Shown: positions 34,938 to 43,512 of the stretch, piece by piece
Position numbering within the stretch: position 1 is the stretch's first letter
How the letters are laid out: the number at the start of each line of letters is the position of its first letter
Source: Streptomyces spinoverrucosus
GTDB taxonomy: Bacteria > Actinomycetota > Actinomycetes > Streptomycetales > Streptomycetaceae
DNA: 64,000 bases
NCBI RefSeq assembly: GCF_015712165.1
Contig: NZ_JADPZX010000001.1
Span: 4,109,001-4,173,000, forward strand
Reading direction: 5' to 3'
The notes under the pieces: model-generated
What the model saw: the letters and a program-made list of their open reading frames with translations, nothing else
What the model was told of the DNA's origin: nothing
Databases searched by the model: none
Position numbers and translations under genes: made by a program

Positions 34938-35189
34938 ATGGGCCTCGGCGGGTGCATCATCCTCATCGCCGTGGGAGCCATCCTCACGTTCGCTACCGAC
35001 TGGAACATGGAGGGGGTCAATCTCGATCTGGTCGGCGTCATCCTGATGATCGTCGGACTGATCGGGGTCACGACGTTCAGCAGCATCGCGCGGCGGCGCC
35101 GTGTCGTGATGCCGCCCTCGACGCCGGTCGTGGAGGAGGAACGGCACCACCACCGGCGCGACGGCTACAGCGACGGGTACGGGGTGTGA
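34938..35189 (+). CDS. small two-helix membrane protein (DUF6458-like)
   Basis: An 83-residue protein with two hydrophobic segments (GLGGCIILIAVGAILTFAT and VGVILMIVGLIGVTTF), then a basic stop-transfer stretch (ARRRR) and a His/Asp/Tyr-rich cytoplasmic tail. Such proteins are widespread in actinobacteria and uncharacterised. ATG 34938 has a good GGGAGG ribosome site 9 bp upstream. It is convergent with the thioredoxin-NHL gene. Confidence 0.83.
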   Translation: MGLGGCIILIAVGAILTFATDWNMEGVNLDLVGVILMIVGLIGVTTFSSIARRRRVVMPPSTPVVEEERHHHRRDGYSDGYGV

Positions 35190-35210
35190 AGCCCTTTGCG
35201 CCCCGCCTGG

Positions 35211-37040
35211 TCAGGCGTCCAGCCCGGCCAGGACGAGCGGCAGGCGGTCCGTCCCCGTCCCGGTGAGGCGGACCGGGACGCCCCAGTCCTGCTGGTGGAC
35301 GTGGCAGGCGGGGTATTCGTTGGCGGGGTCGTCGTCGCACGAGGCGGCCATCGCGGAGACGTGCAGCACACCCTCCGGCACGGCGGGGTTGAGCTCCAGG
35401 GCGCGGGACAGGTCTGTTCCCGCGCCCTCGCCGTGTGTCAGGAGCTCCGGGGGCGTCGACGAGACCAGCAGACGGGTCGAGGGGCCGTACCGGGTGTCGA
35501 GCTTCTGACCTGCGGGCGCCTGGAAGATGACGTCCAACTGGAGCCGCCCGGGGGCGACTTCGGTCGCCGCGCGCTGCGTGCGGTGCGCGACCGCCTCGAC
35601 GCGGACCGCCTCCTCCGGCAGCCGCAGCCGGGTCAGGCGGTGCCGGGCCGACTCCACGACCACGATGTCGTCACCGACCAGCACCGCGTCGCTCGGTTCG
35701 CGCACGTCCGTGGCCAGGGTGGTGACTTCGCCGGTCGCGGGGTCGTAGCGGCGCAGGGCGTGGTTGTAGGTATCGCTGACGGCCACCGAGCCGTCGGGCA
35801 GGGCCGTGACGCCCAACGGGTGCTGGAACAGGGCCTGGTCGGCCGGTCCGTCGCGGTGGCCGAAGTCGAACAGGCCCGTGCCGACGGCCGTGTGGACCGT
35901 GCCGTCGAGGTCGACCCAGCGCAGGGCGCTCGTCTCGGAGTCCGCCAGCCACAGCCGGTCGGGGGTGGCCGCGAGGCCGGACGGCTGCGCGAACCAGGCC
36001 TCGCCGGCGGGGCCGTCGACCAGGCCCTCGTTGGTGGTGCCGGCGGCGACGGCGACCGTGCCCTCGGCGGGGTCGTAGGCCCAGAGCTGGTGCACTCCCG
36101 CCATCGCGATCCACACCCGGCCGGCGAAGAGCGCCACGTCCCACGGCGAGGAGAGGTTGACCTCACGGCCTGGGCCGGACTTCGGGTCGCCCTGCATCCA
36201 CTGCCTGCCGGTCCCGGCGAGCGTGGTGACCTCACCGGAGGTGAGGTCCAGGCGGCGCAGGGCGTGGTTGACGGTGTCGGCGACCACCACCGAGCCGTCC
36301 TCCAGGAGCGCCAGCCCCTGCGGCTCGTTGAAGGACGCCGCGTCGGCCGAACCGTCGGCGAGGCCGCGCTCGCCGGACCCGATCCGCCGCACGACGCTCT
36401 CCCCGTCCTCCGCCAGCTCCACCAGCTGATGCCGGGTCGTGTCACTGACCAGGAAGGTCCCGCCGGGCAGCAGCAGCGTTTTGCCCGGGAACCGCAGCAC
36501 CGTCGGCTCCGGCTCCGGCGCCACATACGGCCCGTCACCGCGCCGCAGGGTGCCCTTCGCCGCGTGCTCCGCCTCCAGCTCGGTCACCAGCCGCTCGATG
36601 GCGTGCACATGCCCCTCACCGGCGTGCTGGGCGACGACGTACCCCTCGGGGTCGACCACCACGAGCGTCGGCCAGGCGCGCACGGCGTACTGCTTCCAGG
36701 TCGCCAGCTCGGGGTCGTCCAGAACGGGATGCTCGACGCCGTACCGCTCCACGGCATCGACGACCGCCGCGTGGTCGGCCTCGTGCACGAACTTCGGCGA
36801 GTGCACCCCGATGACCACGACCGTGTCCCGGTGCTTCTCCTCCAGCTCCCGCAGCTCGTCGAGGACGTGCAGGCAGTTGATGCAGCAGAACGTCCAGAAG
36901 TCCAGGATGACGATGCGTCCTCGCAGGTCGGCGAGGCTGTACTGCATCCCGCCCGTGTTCAGCCAACCACCCTTGCCGATCAGCTCGGGGGCGCGGACAC
37001 GGGCGCGGCGGGGGCTCGGGGCCGGGACGGAATCGGTCAT
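35211..37040 (-). CDS. thioredoxin-like/NHL-repeat protein (NHLRC2-like)
   Basis: A 609-residue protein. Residues about 15-165 form a thioredoxin/TlpA-like domain with WTFCCINCLHVL (Cys52, Cys53 and Cys56; the CxxC pair is Cys53-Cys56) and the cis-Pro region AVRAWPTLVVVDPEG. Residues about 190-500 hold NHL/propeller blades such as FNEPQGLALLEDGSVVVADT and VNHALRRLDL. The remainder is a C-terminal beta domain. The arrangement equals the NHLRC2 family, found from bacteria to animals and thought to act in redox handling; the bacterial substrate is unknown. No signal peptide is present, so it is cytoplasmic. ATG 37040 is used. Confidence 0.9.
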   Translation of the reverse strand: MTDSVPAPSPRRARVRAPELIGKGGWLNTGGMQYSLADLRGRIVILDFWTFCCINCLHVLDELRELEEKHRDTVVVIGVHSPKFVHEADHAAVVDAVERYGVEHPVLDDPELATWKQYAVRAWPTLVVVDPEGYVVAQHAGEGHVHAIERLVTELEAEHAAKGTLRRGDGPYVAPEPEPTVLRFPGKTLLLPGGTFLVSDTTRHQLVELAEDGESVVRRIGSGERGLADGSADAASFNEPQGLALLEDGSVVVADTVNHALRRLDLTSGEVTTLAGTGRQWMQGDPKSGPGREVNLSSPWDVALFAGRVWIAMAGVHQLWAYDPAEGTVAVAAGTTNEGLVDGPAGEAWFAQPSGLAATPDRLWLADSETSALRWVDLDGTVHTAVGTGLFDFGHRDGPADQALFQHPLGVTALPDGSVAVSDTYNHALRRYDPATGEVTTLATDVREPSDAVLVGDDIVVVESARHRLTRLRLPEEAVRVEAVAHRTQRAATEVAPGRLQLDVIFQAPAGQKLDTRYGPSTRLLVSSTPPELLTHGEGAGTDLSRALELNPAVPEGVLHVSAMAASCDDDPANEYPACHVHQQDWGVPVRLTGTGTDRLPLVLAGLDA

Positions 37041-37099
37041 GGCTCAAGAGTGCCACCCGCCACTGACAGTCACGCCACCGGCCGTCCCGCGACCGTCAG

Positions 37100-37486
37100 T
37101 CACGCCAGCGCGTGGCCCGTCGTCGCGTCCACATGGTCGGGTACGTCGTCGTGCCGGTCGCCGACCGTGAGGGTGCCGGTCGGTTCGAAGAGCAGGATCG
37201 CGGTGGGGACGGGGGCGTACGGCTTGTGCTCGGTGCCGCGCGGGACGGTGAAGACCGCCCCCTTCGGGAGGACGACCGTGCGCTCGCCCGCCGCCTCCCG
37301 CAGGGCGATGTGCAGCTCGCCCTCGATGACCAGGAAGAACTCGTCGGTGTGGTCGTGCACGTGCCAGACGTGCTCGCCCTCGACCTTCGCCACGCGTACG
37401 TCGTAGTCGTTGACGGCGGTGACGATGCGGGGGCTCCACCGGTCGGTGAAGGATGCCAGGGCCTCGGTCAGGGAGATCGGTTCCAT
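37100..37486 (-). CDS. single-domain cupin protein
   Basis: A 128-residue cupin. Motif 1 (VWHVHDHTDEFFLVIEGEL) supplies His, His and Glu ligands, and motif 2 reads VPRGTEHKPYAP with the third His. Small cupins of this kind act as isomerases, dioxygenases or ligand sensors; the substrate is not predictable. ATG 37486 is divergent from the GlxA-type regulator at 37539, with a 52-bp shared promoter region, so it is a probable target of that regulator. Confidence 0.87.
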   Translation of the reverse strand: MEPISLTEALASFTDRWSPRIVTAVNDYDVRVAKVEGEHVWHVHDHTDEFFLVIEGELHIALREAAGERTVVLPKGAVFTVPRGTEHKPYAPVPTAILLFEPTGTLTVGDRHDDVPDHVDATTGHALA

Positions 37487-37538
37487 GAGGTCATCGTGCG
37501 CGGTGGTGCCGTTCGCGCACGAGTGCTACGAATCGCAT

Positions 37539-38543
37539 ATGGCGCAAGGATCCTCTCAGCGGACGGGACCGCACCGGGTCGCGGTGATCGTCGACGAGGG
37601 CACCAATCCGTTCGAGGTGGGTGTCGCGACCGAACTGTTCGGGCTGCCCCGGCCGGAACTCGGCCTCCCGGGGCCTCTCTACGAGGTGACCCTGTGCACA
37701 CCCACGCCCGAGGTACGGATGAACCACGGCTTCTTCGCCCTGACCGGCGTGCCCGGTCTGGAAGCCGTGGACGAGGCCGACACCCTCGTCGTTCCCGGCC
37801 GCCCCGACAACGTGGTGCCCCGCGCCCCCGCTGTCCTGGAGGCCATCCGGCGGACCCACGCGCGCGGGGCACGCGTCATGAGCTTCTGCACCGGCAGCTT
37901 CGCGCTCGCCGAGGCCGGGCTGCTCGACGGCCGCCGGGCCACCACGCACTGGCGCTGGGCCGAGGCGTTCCGCGAGCTGCACCCCAAGGTACGCCTGGAG
38001 CCGGACGTGCTCTTCGTGGACGAGGGCGACCTGCTGACCGCGGCGGGCAGCGCGGCGGCCCTCGACCTGGGCCTGCACGTCTGGCGGCGGGACCACGGCG
38101 CCGAGATCGCCAACGCGGTCTCCCGGCGTCTGGTGTTCGCCGCGCACCGGGACGGCGGTCAGAAGCAGTTCGTGGAACGGCCGCTGCCGGACGTGCCGGA
38201 CGAGTCCCTGGGGCCGCTGCTGGCGTGGGCGCAGGAGCGGCTGGGCGAGCCGCTGACCGTGGCGGACCTCGCGGCCCGGGCGGCGGTGTCCCCGGCGACC
38301 CTGCACCGGCGCTTTCGCGCGCAGCTCGGTACGACGCCGCTGGCGTGGCTGACCGTGGAGCGCGTGGCGCTGGCGTGCCGGCTGATCGAACGCGGCGAGG
38401 AACGGCTGGACGTGGTGGCCGCGCGCTGCGGTCTGGGCACGGCGGCGAACCTGCGGGCGCGGCTGCGGCGCGAGACCGGTCTCAGCCCGTCGGCCTACCG
38501 GCGGCGTTTCGGGCCCGCCGCCGGGGAACCGGTCATGGCATGA
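37539..38543 (+). CDS. GlxA-family transcriptional regulator (DJ-1/PfpI-like domain + AraC HTH)
   Basis: A 334-residue regulator. Residues about 12-185 form a class I glutamine amidotransferase-like (DJ-1/PfpI) domain, VAVIVDEGTNPFEVGVATEL, with the elbow VMSFCTGSFALAEAGLL. Residues about 225-325 are the AraC-type double HTH (LTVADLAARAAVSPATLHRR, then LGTAANLRARLRRETGLSPS). The sensing domain is usually non-catalytic. ATG 37539 is preferred because the longer frame overlaps the divergent cupin gene. The stop overlaps the next start by ATGA, so both genes form an operon; the cupin is a likely further target. Confidence 0.9.
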   Translation: MAQGSSQRTGPHRVAVIVDEGTNPFEVGVATELFGLPRPELGLPGPLYEVTLCTPTPEVRMNHGFFALTGVPGLEAVDEADTLVVPGRPDNVVPRAPAVLEAIRRTHARGARVMSFCTGSFALAEAGLLDGRRATTHWRWAEAFRELHPKVRLEPDVLFVDEGDLLTAAGSAAALDLGLHVWRRDHGAEIANAVSRRLVFAAHRDGGQKQFVERPLPDVPDESLGPLLAWAQERLGEPLTVADLAARAAVSPATLHRRFRAQLGTTPLAWLTVERVALACRLIERGEERLDVVAARCGLGTAANLRARLRRETGLSPSAYRRRFGPAAGEPVMA

Positions 38544-39034
38544 GATACCTCGTGCGCGAACGGCTCCTCGGCTTCGGCGACGACTACTGGATCGAGGACG
38601 ACAGAGGCAACAAGGCCTACCTGGTCGACGGCAAGGCGATGCGGCTGCGGGACACCTTCGAGCTGAAGGACACCCAGGGGCGCGTGCTGGTCGACATCCG
38701 GCAGAAGATGTTCGCCCTGCGGGACACCATGCTGATCGAGCGGGACGACGAGCCGCTGGCCCGCATCAGGCGCAAACGGCTGTCGCTGCTGCGCAACCAC
38801 TACAAGGTGAGCCTGGTCGACGGCACCGAACTCGACGTCAGCGGCAAGATCCTCGACCGCGAGTTCGCCATCGAGTACGACGGTGAACTCCTCGCCGTGA
38901 TCTCGCGGCGCTTCCTGCACGTGAGGGAGACGTACGGCGTGGACGTCGTCCGCGACGACGCGGACCCGGCGCTGCTGATCGCGGTGACGGTGTGCGTGAT
39001 CCACCTGGCGGACAAGGAACGGACGGACGACTAG
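38540..39034 (+). CDS. LURP-one-related family protein
   Basis: A 164-residue protein with the LOR/Tubby-like beta-barrel pattern. It begins MRYLVRERLLGFGDDYWIED and continues with repeated strands such as KAMRLRDTFELKDTQGRVLV, LSLLRNHYKVSLVDGTELDV and ISRRFLHVRETYGVDV. LURP-one-related proteins bind membranes or phosphoinositides in plants; the bacterial members are uncharacterised. The start ATG 38540 overlaps the regulator stop by 4 bp, showing translational coupling. Confidence 0.85.
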   Translation: MRYLVRERLLGFGDDYWIEDDRGNKAYLVDGKAMRLRDTFELKDTQGRVLVDIRQKMFALRDTMLIERDDEPLARIRRKRLSLLRNHYKVSLVDGTELDVSGKILDREFAIEYDGELLAVISRRFLHVRETYGVDVVRDDADPALLIAVTVCVIHLADKERTDD

Positions 39035-39099
39035 GGCCACCCCGGCGGGACATACCGTCGACACCGATACAGCGCAGACGCACACTGCCGCACCAGCAC

Positions 39100-39635
39100 G
39101 GCAACTTCCACACCGCCGGTTCAGCAACGCCGGCATCGGCACCGCCGATTTCACGGCGCGGACTCAGCACCGCAGGCTTCAGCACCGCCGGTCCAGCGCC
39201 GCAGGCAGCACCGCAGGCTTCAGCACCGCCGGTGCGCGATACGGGTTTGTGCGCCGCAGGCCACGGCGCAGGGGTCCAGCACCGCCGGCTCCCGCTACGG
39301 GTTTCAGCGCCGCAGGCCACGGCGCCCAGGTCCAGCACCGCCGATTCCACGGCGCGGATTCAACGCCGCAGGCTTCAGCACCGCCGGTCCCGATACGGGT
39401 TTCAGCACCGCAGGCTTCGCCTCGCAGGTCCAACACCGCCAGTCCAGCACCACAGGCTTCAGCACCGCCGGTGCGCGATACGGGTTTGTGCGCCGCAGGC
39501 ATCGGCGCACAGGCCCAGCACCGCCAATTTCACGGCGTGAGTTCAGCACCGCCAATTCAGCGCCGCAAGCTTCAGCACCGCCGGCCCAGCGCCGCAGGCC
39601 TCCGCGCCGCAGGCCTCCGCGCCGCAGGCCTCAGC
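39100..39635. repeat. degenerate repeat array, no gene
   Basis: About 535 bp are built from variants of a few words: CAGCACCGCCGGT, CGCCGCAGGC and GATACGGGTTT. CTTCAGCACCGCCGGT occurs at about 39219, 39373 and 39458. The CGATACGGGTTT-type word occurs four times (about 39238, 39295, 39391 and 39477). Three exact copies of CGCCGCAGGCCTC close the array at 39591-39632. Frames through it have repetitive, unnatural protein sequence, so I treat it as non-coding. Confidence 0.8.
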
Positions 39636-40428
39636 GGCGGGGTCGTGTCAGCCCCAGCACCCGGTCCTTCAGTGCCGGGAACTGTTCCCGGGTCGTCGCC
39701 ACCTTCCCGGGGTCGAACTCCACCGTGAGGACCTCCTCGTCCGCGCCGGCCTCCGCCAGCACCTCACCCCACGGATCGACCACGATCGAGTGACCGGCCT
39801 GCGGAACTCCCGCATGTGTCCCGGCCGTTCCACACGCGAGAACGAACGCCTGGTTCTCCACCGCCCGCGCCTGAGCCAGCAGCGTCCAGTGGGAGCGCCG
39901 CCGCTCCGGCCACCCCGCCGGGATCACAAAGGTCTCGGCACCCACATCGACGAGCCCGCGGAACAACTCGGGGAAACGGAGGTCGTAGCAGGTCGCCAGC
40001 CCCAGCGTCGTCGCGCCCGGCAGGCGGACGGTCACCAGATCGTCGCCCGCACCCATCAGCACGGCCTCGCCCTTGTCGAAGCCGAAGCGATGGATCTTGC
40101 GGTACGCGGCGACCAGATCACCGGAAGGAGAGAAGACGAGCGAGGTGTTGTACAGCGGCCCCTCAGGGTCCCGCTCCGGAATCGAACCCGCGTGCAGCCA
40201 CACACCCGTGTCGCTCGCGGCCTTGGCCATGGCCTCGTACGTCGGCCCCTCGATCGGCTCGGCCTCCCGGCCGAACTCCTCGTAGGCGAACGCCCCCGTC
40301 GTCCACAGTTCCGGCAGCACCACAAGGTCAGCGCCGGCCTGCTCCCTTACCAGAGAAACCGCCCGCTGTCGACGTTCCTCGACCGATTCGCCCTCGTCTA
40401 CGGCGATCTGGATCAGAGAGGCGCGCAC
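39631..40428 (-). CDS. carbon-nitrogen hydrolase (nitrilase superfamily)
   Basis: A 265-residue enzyme of the nitrilase/omega-amidase fold. The catalytic triad is visible: Glu in LVVLPELWTTG, Lys in YRKIHRFGFDKGE, and Cys in LATCYDLRFPELFRG. Members hydrolyse amides such as omega-amino-acid amides, N-carbamoyl compounds or deaminated glutathione. The motifs resemble the NIT2/omega-amidase branch, but I cannot fix the substrate. GTG 40428 gives the expected N-terminus (RASLIQIAVDEGES) and cuts off a 48-residue non-homologous extension. It is divergent from the mycothiol-type gene at 40611. Confidence 0.9.
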   Translation of the reverse strand: MRASLIQIAVDEGESVEERRQRAVSLVREQAGADLVVLPELWTTGAFAYEEFGREAEPIEGPTYEAMAKAASDTGVWLHAGSIPERDPEGPLYNTSLVFSPSGDLVAAYRKIHRFGFDKGEAVLMGAGDDLVTVRLPGATTLGLATCYDLRFPELFRGLVDVGAETFVIPAGWPERRRSHWTLLAQARAVENQAFVLACGTAGTHAGVPQAGHSIVVDPWGEVLAEAGADEEVLTVEFDPGKVATTREQFPALKDRVLGLTRPRR

Positions 40429-40610
40429 ACTACCACCGTCCTGGCATTCGAGCCGTCCACACGGGCCTACGATCGTCACACGAAAGCACTGCCGGGGTGC
40501 CTCACAGCAGCGTAACTTAGCGTTCCGAGACACCCGCCGAGTGCAGCCACCTCCCACTGGCACCGCCGCCACAACCTGCCCGTGTACCGACCGCCGAGGG
40601 GTCCCGTTCC

Positions 40611-41435
40611 GTGAGTCTGCATCCCACCCTCCAGCCCTACGCCGACGCCTGGACCCACTCCATCGAAGCGATATCCGAGCTGGTGCAGCCCCTTGTGGAG
40701 GGCGAGTGGAACCGGCGGACCCCGTGCCCCGGCTGGTCCGTGCGGGACGTCGTCTCGCATGTGATCGGCCTGGACTGCGAGATGCTCGGCGACCCGCGCC
40801 CGATCCACACCCTCCCGCGCGACCTGTTCCACGTCACCAACGACCACCAGCGCTACATGGAGATGCAGGTCGACGTACGCCGCCACCACACGGCGCCGGA
40901 GATGACCTCCGAGCTGGAGTACACGATCATCCGCCGGCAGCGCCAGCTGCGGAACGACTCCCGCGACCCCGGCACAAAGGTGCGCGGCCCCCTCGGCACC
41001 GAGCTCACCCTCGAAGAGTCGATGCGCGGCCACGCCTTCGACGTGTGGGTGCACGAGCAGGACCTGCGCGCCGCCCTCGGCCGCCCCGGCAACCTCGACT
41101 CCCCCGGCGCCCATGTCGCCCGTGACGTCCTGCTGGCCGAACTCCCGAACGTCGTCGCCGGCAAGGCCAACGCGCCGCGCAGCTCGGCGATCGTCTTCGA
41201 CGTGCACGGCCCCATCGAGTTCCTGCGCACGATCCGCGTCGACATCCAGGGCCGCGGCACCCTGGAGACGGCCCCGGCCCTCGGCCCGGCCGCCACCCTC
41301 ACCCTCGACTGGGAGACCTACGTCCGCCTGGCGTGCGGCCGCGTCACCCCCGAGGCGGCCGCGGACCGCGTCAAGTCGGAGGGCGACCCGGGCCTGACGT
41401 CGGCGATCCTGCGCAACTTCACGGTGACGCAGTAG
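40611..41435 (+). CDS. maleylpyruvate isomerase-family, mycothiol-dependent-type protein (DinB-like fold)
   Basis: A 274-residue protein. The N-terminal ~170 residues form a DinB/MDMPI four-helix bundle: EWNRRTPCPGWSVRDVVSHV with the first metal His (VVSHVIGLD), then RGHAFDVWVHEQDLRAAL with two further His. The C-terminal ~100 residues contain a sterol-carrier-like alpha/beta domain (LTLDWETYVRLACGRVTPEA). The family includes mycothiol-dependent maleylpyruvate isomerases and detoxifying transferases in actinobacteria. GTG 40611 is the start. The host repeat and integrated element begin shortly after its stop. Confidence 0.87.
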   Translation: MSLHPTLQPYADAWTHSIEAISELVQPLVEGEWNRRTPCPGWSVRDVVSHVIGLDCEMLGDPRPIHTLPRDLFHVTNDHQRYMEMQVDVRRHHTAPEMTSELEYTIIRRQRQLRNDSRDPGTKVRGPLGTELTLEESMRGHAFDVWVHEQDLRAALGRPGNLDSPGAHVARDVLLAELPNVVAGKANAPRSSAIVFDVHGPIEFLRTIRVDIQGRGTLETAPALGPAATLTLDWETYVRLACGRVTPEAAADRVKSEGDPGLTSAILRNFTVTQ

Positions 41436-41656
41436 CGGTTCCTTGCGACGCGGGCCGGTACAACCAGCCCGTCCGGCGTTCGAGGACGAGGCCGTTCAGG
41501 CCGAAGCGGGGGTCCGGGGGCGGTACGCCTTCTTAAGGGTGGGTAGCCTCTGACGCGTAAATAGGTCCAGGTCAGGGGTTGTTTGGGCAGGGCTGAGCGT
41601 CCGGTGGCCGCAGGGGCTGCCGGGGCTGCCGGGGCTGCCGGGCGGTCGTGGGGTGG

Positions 41657-42901
41657 TCAGGCTGTGGTTCCCAGCGGGTTGAGGGTGACGGTGTAGCCGA
41701 GCTGGTTGAGGGCGTTGATCGCGCGGCGGGTGGCGCGTTCGGGGTCGCGCTGGGTGAAGTAGGCGCCGCCGAGCTCGCGGTAGGTGACGTGGTCGGTGAG
41801 CATGTGCCAGATCGCGGTGATGATCGAGTGCTCGACGGCGACCAGGGCCCTGAGCGGGCCGCGGCGGGCGGTGAGCCGCTTGTAACGGGCTTGCAGGTAG
41901 GTGTCTTTGGTTCTCACCGCGCCGAACGCCGCGAGCCCGAGTGCTCCCTTCAGGTAGGGATTGCCGGGGCGGACCTTGGTGTTCTTGGTGCGGCCGGCGG
42001 ACTCGTGGTGGCCGGGGCAGACCCCGGCCCAGGAGGCGAGGTGCCGGGCGGAGGCGAAGCGGGCCATGTCGCCGCCGGTCTCCGCGACGATCACCTCGGC
42101 GACCGCGCGGTTGATCCCGGGGATGGTGTCGAGCAGGTCGAGGGCGCCTCGAAAGGGGGCCATCGCCTCCTCGATCCGCGCATCCAGCTGCCCGACCGCA
42201 TCCGTGAGCTGGTCGTAGTGGTCCAGGTGCAGCCGGACCAGGAAGGCATGATGGTCGCGGAAGCGGCCGGTCAGGGCCTCGGTGAGTTCGGGAATCTTGT
42301 TGCGGAGCTTGCGTTTGGCCAGCTCCGCGAGGGTCTGTGGTTCGCGTTCGCCCGAGACGAGAGCCTCCAGCATGGCCCGGCCGGAGACGCCCATGATGTC
42401 GGAGGCAACCGCGGCAAGTTTGATCCCGGTGTCCTCCAGCAGCTTCTCCAGGCGCTGGACGATCTGGCCGCGCTCGCGGGTGAGCTGGGTGCGGGCGCGG
42501 GTCAGGTCCCGCAGTTCACGCACGGGCTGGTCGGGCACGAACGACGGCCTGACCAGGCCGTGGGCGCCGAGCTGGGCCAGCCAGGCCGCATCGGAGACGT
42601 CGGTCTTGCGGCCGGGCAGGTTCTTGACCTGCCGGGCGTTGACCAGGATCACGGCCAAGTCCTCGGACAGCAGGTAGTAGAACGGCTTCCAGTAGTCGCT
42701 GGTTGCCTCGATCACCACCAGGGTGACCTCGGCGGCGAGCAGGTGATCCCGCAGCGCAAGGACCGCGTTCGTCGTCGAACCCCACGTCGTGGTCTCGGTG
42801 GTGAACGACCCCCGCCGTTTCGCAGTCGGCGTCCGAACGCACACCTTGGCGTCCTTCTTGCTGATGTCCACACCAGCGCAGCGTTCGTGCAGCACGTCCA
42901 C
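41657..42901 (-). CDS. IS110-family transposase
   Basis: A 414-residue transposase. The N-terminal DEDD (RuvC-like) domain shows Asp in CAGVDISKKDAKV, Glu in LVVIEATSDYW and the Asp pair in GRKTDVSDAAWLA. The C-terminal transposase_20 domain reads LDTIPGINRAVAEVIVAETG and WAGVCPGHHESAGRTKN, holding the catalytic Ser. GTG 42901 has GGGAGGGAG upstream and gives the family-typical start. IS110 elements lack inverted repeats and recombine through an RNA-guided mechanism. Three tandem GGGGCTGCC units lie at 41613-41639 just past the stop, near the element's other end. Confidence 0.94.
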   Translation of the reverse strand: MDVLHERCAGVDISKKDAKVCVRTPTAKRRGSFTTETTTWGSTTNAVLALRDHLLAAEVTLVVIEATSDYWKPFYYLLSEDLAVILVNARQVKNLPGRKTDVSDAAWLAQLGAHGLVRPSFVPDQPVRELRDLTRARTQLTRERGQIVQRLEKLLEDTGIKLAAVASDIMGVSGRAMLEALVSGEREPQTLAELAKRKLRNKIPELTEALTGRFRDHHAFLVRLHLDHYDQLTDAVGQLDARIEEAMAPFRGALDLLDTIPGINRAVAEVIVAETGGDMARFASARHLASWAGVCPGHHESAGRTKNTKVRPGNPYLKGALGLAAFGAVRTKDTYLQARYKRLTARRGPLRALVAVEHSIITAIWHMLTDHVTYRELGGAYFTQRDPERATRRAINALNQLGYTVTLNPLGTTA

Positions 42902-43100
42902 AGCTCTGCTCCCTCCCAGCCGGCAACCGGTACACCGTTCCGGGAGGGCCAGGGCGAAACAGGAATTCTGACGCACGTGCTCACAGCAACACTCCACGGT
43001 TCCCGTGGACGGCCCTCAGTGCCACGCTGACCTGCGAGCTCACCGGCATCACAGAGACATCGGCTTCGGCCGGAACGAACCCCTCCAGCGTCCCGGACCG
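42902..43100 (-). ncRNA. candidate IS110 bridge-RNA region
   Basis: IS110-group elements encode a structured bridge RNA in the non-coding end upstream of the transposase that pairs with donor and target DNA. The 200 bp before GTG 42901 hold no gene and include small inverted repeats (for example CCACGGTTCCCGTGG near 42995). The exact RNA and element end cannot be defined by eye. Confidence 0.35.
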
Positions 43101-43169
43101 GCATCACCCCACGTCAGGGCAGACGGAAGCACCTTCGGCGCACGCCACGGGATTTACCACGCCCCCGGC

Positions 43170-43186
43170 GCGCACCAAAGGTGCGC
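43170..43186. other. small hairpin
   Basis: GCGCACC (43170-43176) and GGTGCGC (43180-43186) form a perfect 7-bp stem with a 3-nt loop, in the non-coding region between the IS110 end and the Rep-like gene. A possible structural or terminator element. Confidence 0.4.
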
Positions 43187-43395
43187 TGGTTCGCTGACCT
43201 GCGGTTTTGCGGTTCGCGCTCCGCCGGCCTGCCCCTCTGGCCTGCGGCGTTGCGTGCAGCCCTTGGGCGCGTGGGGCGCTGCCCAGGTGGCGCATTCGCC
43301 CAGTGATGCAGGGCCTTTCCTTTGGATCTCTTTGCGCCCAGCATTGCCACCCTGCCGTGATCTTGCTTCCTTTCTTTCAGCCTTTCTCTGCTTGT

Positions 43396-43512
43396 CCCTG
43401 CCCTGCCCCCCGCCCTGCCTTATAGGCAGGGGCAGGGAGGCAGGGTTGCAAAGGGACATAAGGCCCTGCCGTGCGGCAGGGTTAAGGCAGGGTTCCGGCA
43501 GGGTCGGCAGGG
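43396..43512. repeat. iteron-like cluster of GGCAGGG motifs
   Basis: Within 117 bp GGCAGGG occurs seven times (43425, 43431, 43439, 43475, 43486, 43497, 43506), and its complement CCCTGCC four times (43396, 43401, 43413, 43464). Several copies are 9-11 bp apart. The cluster overlaps the 3' end of the Rep-like gene and may be the element's replication origin. Confidence 0.6.

Noticed and set aside
39100..39635. Array considered as CRISPR or as a coding region
   Set aside because: Repeat words are unequal in spacing and order, and the frames through it yield repetitive, domain-free sequence.
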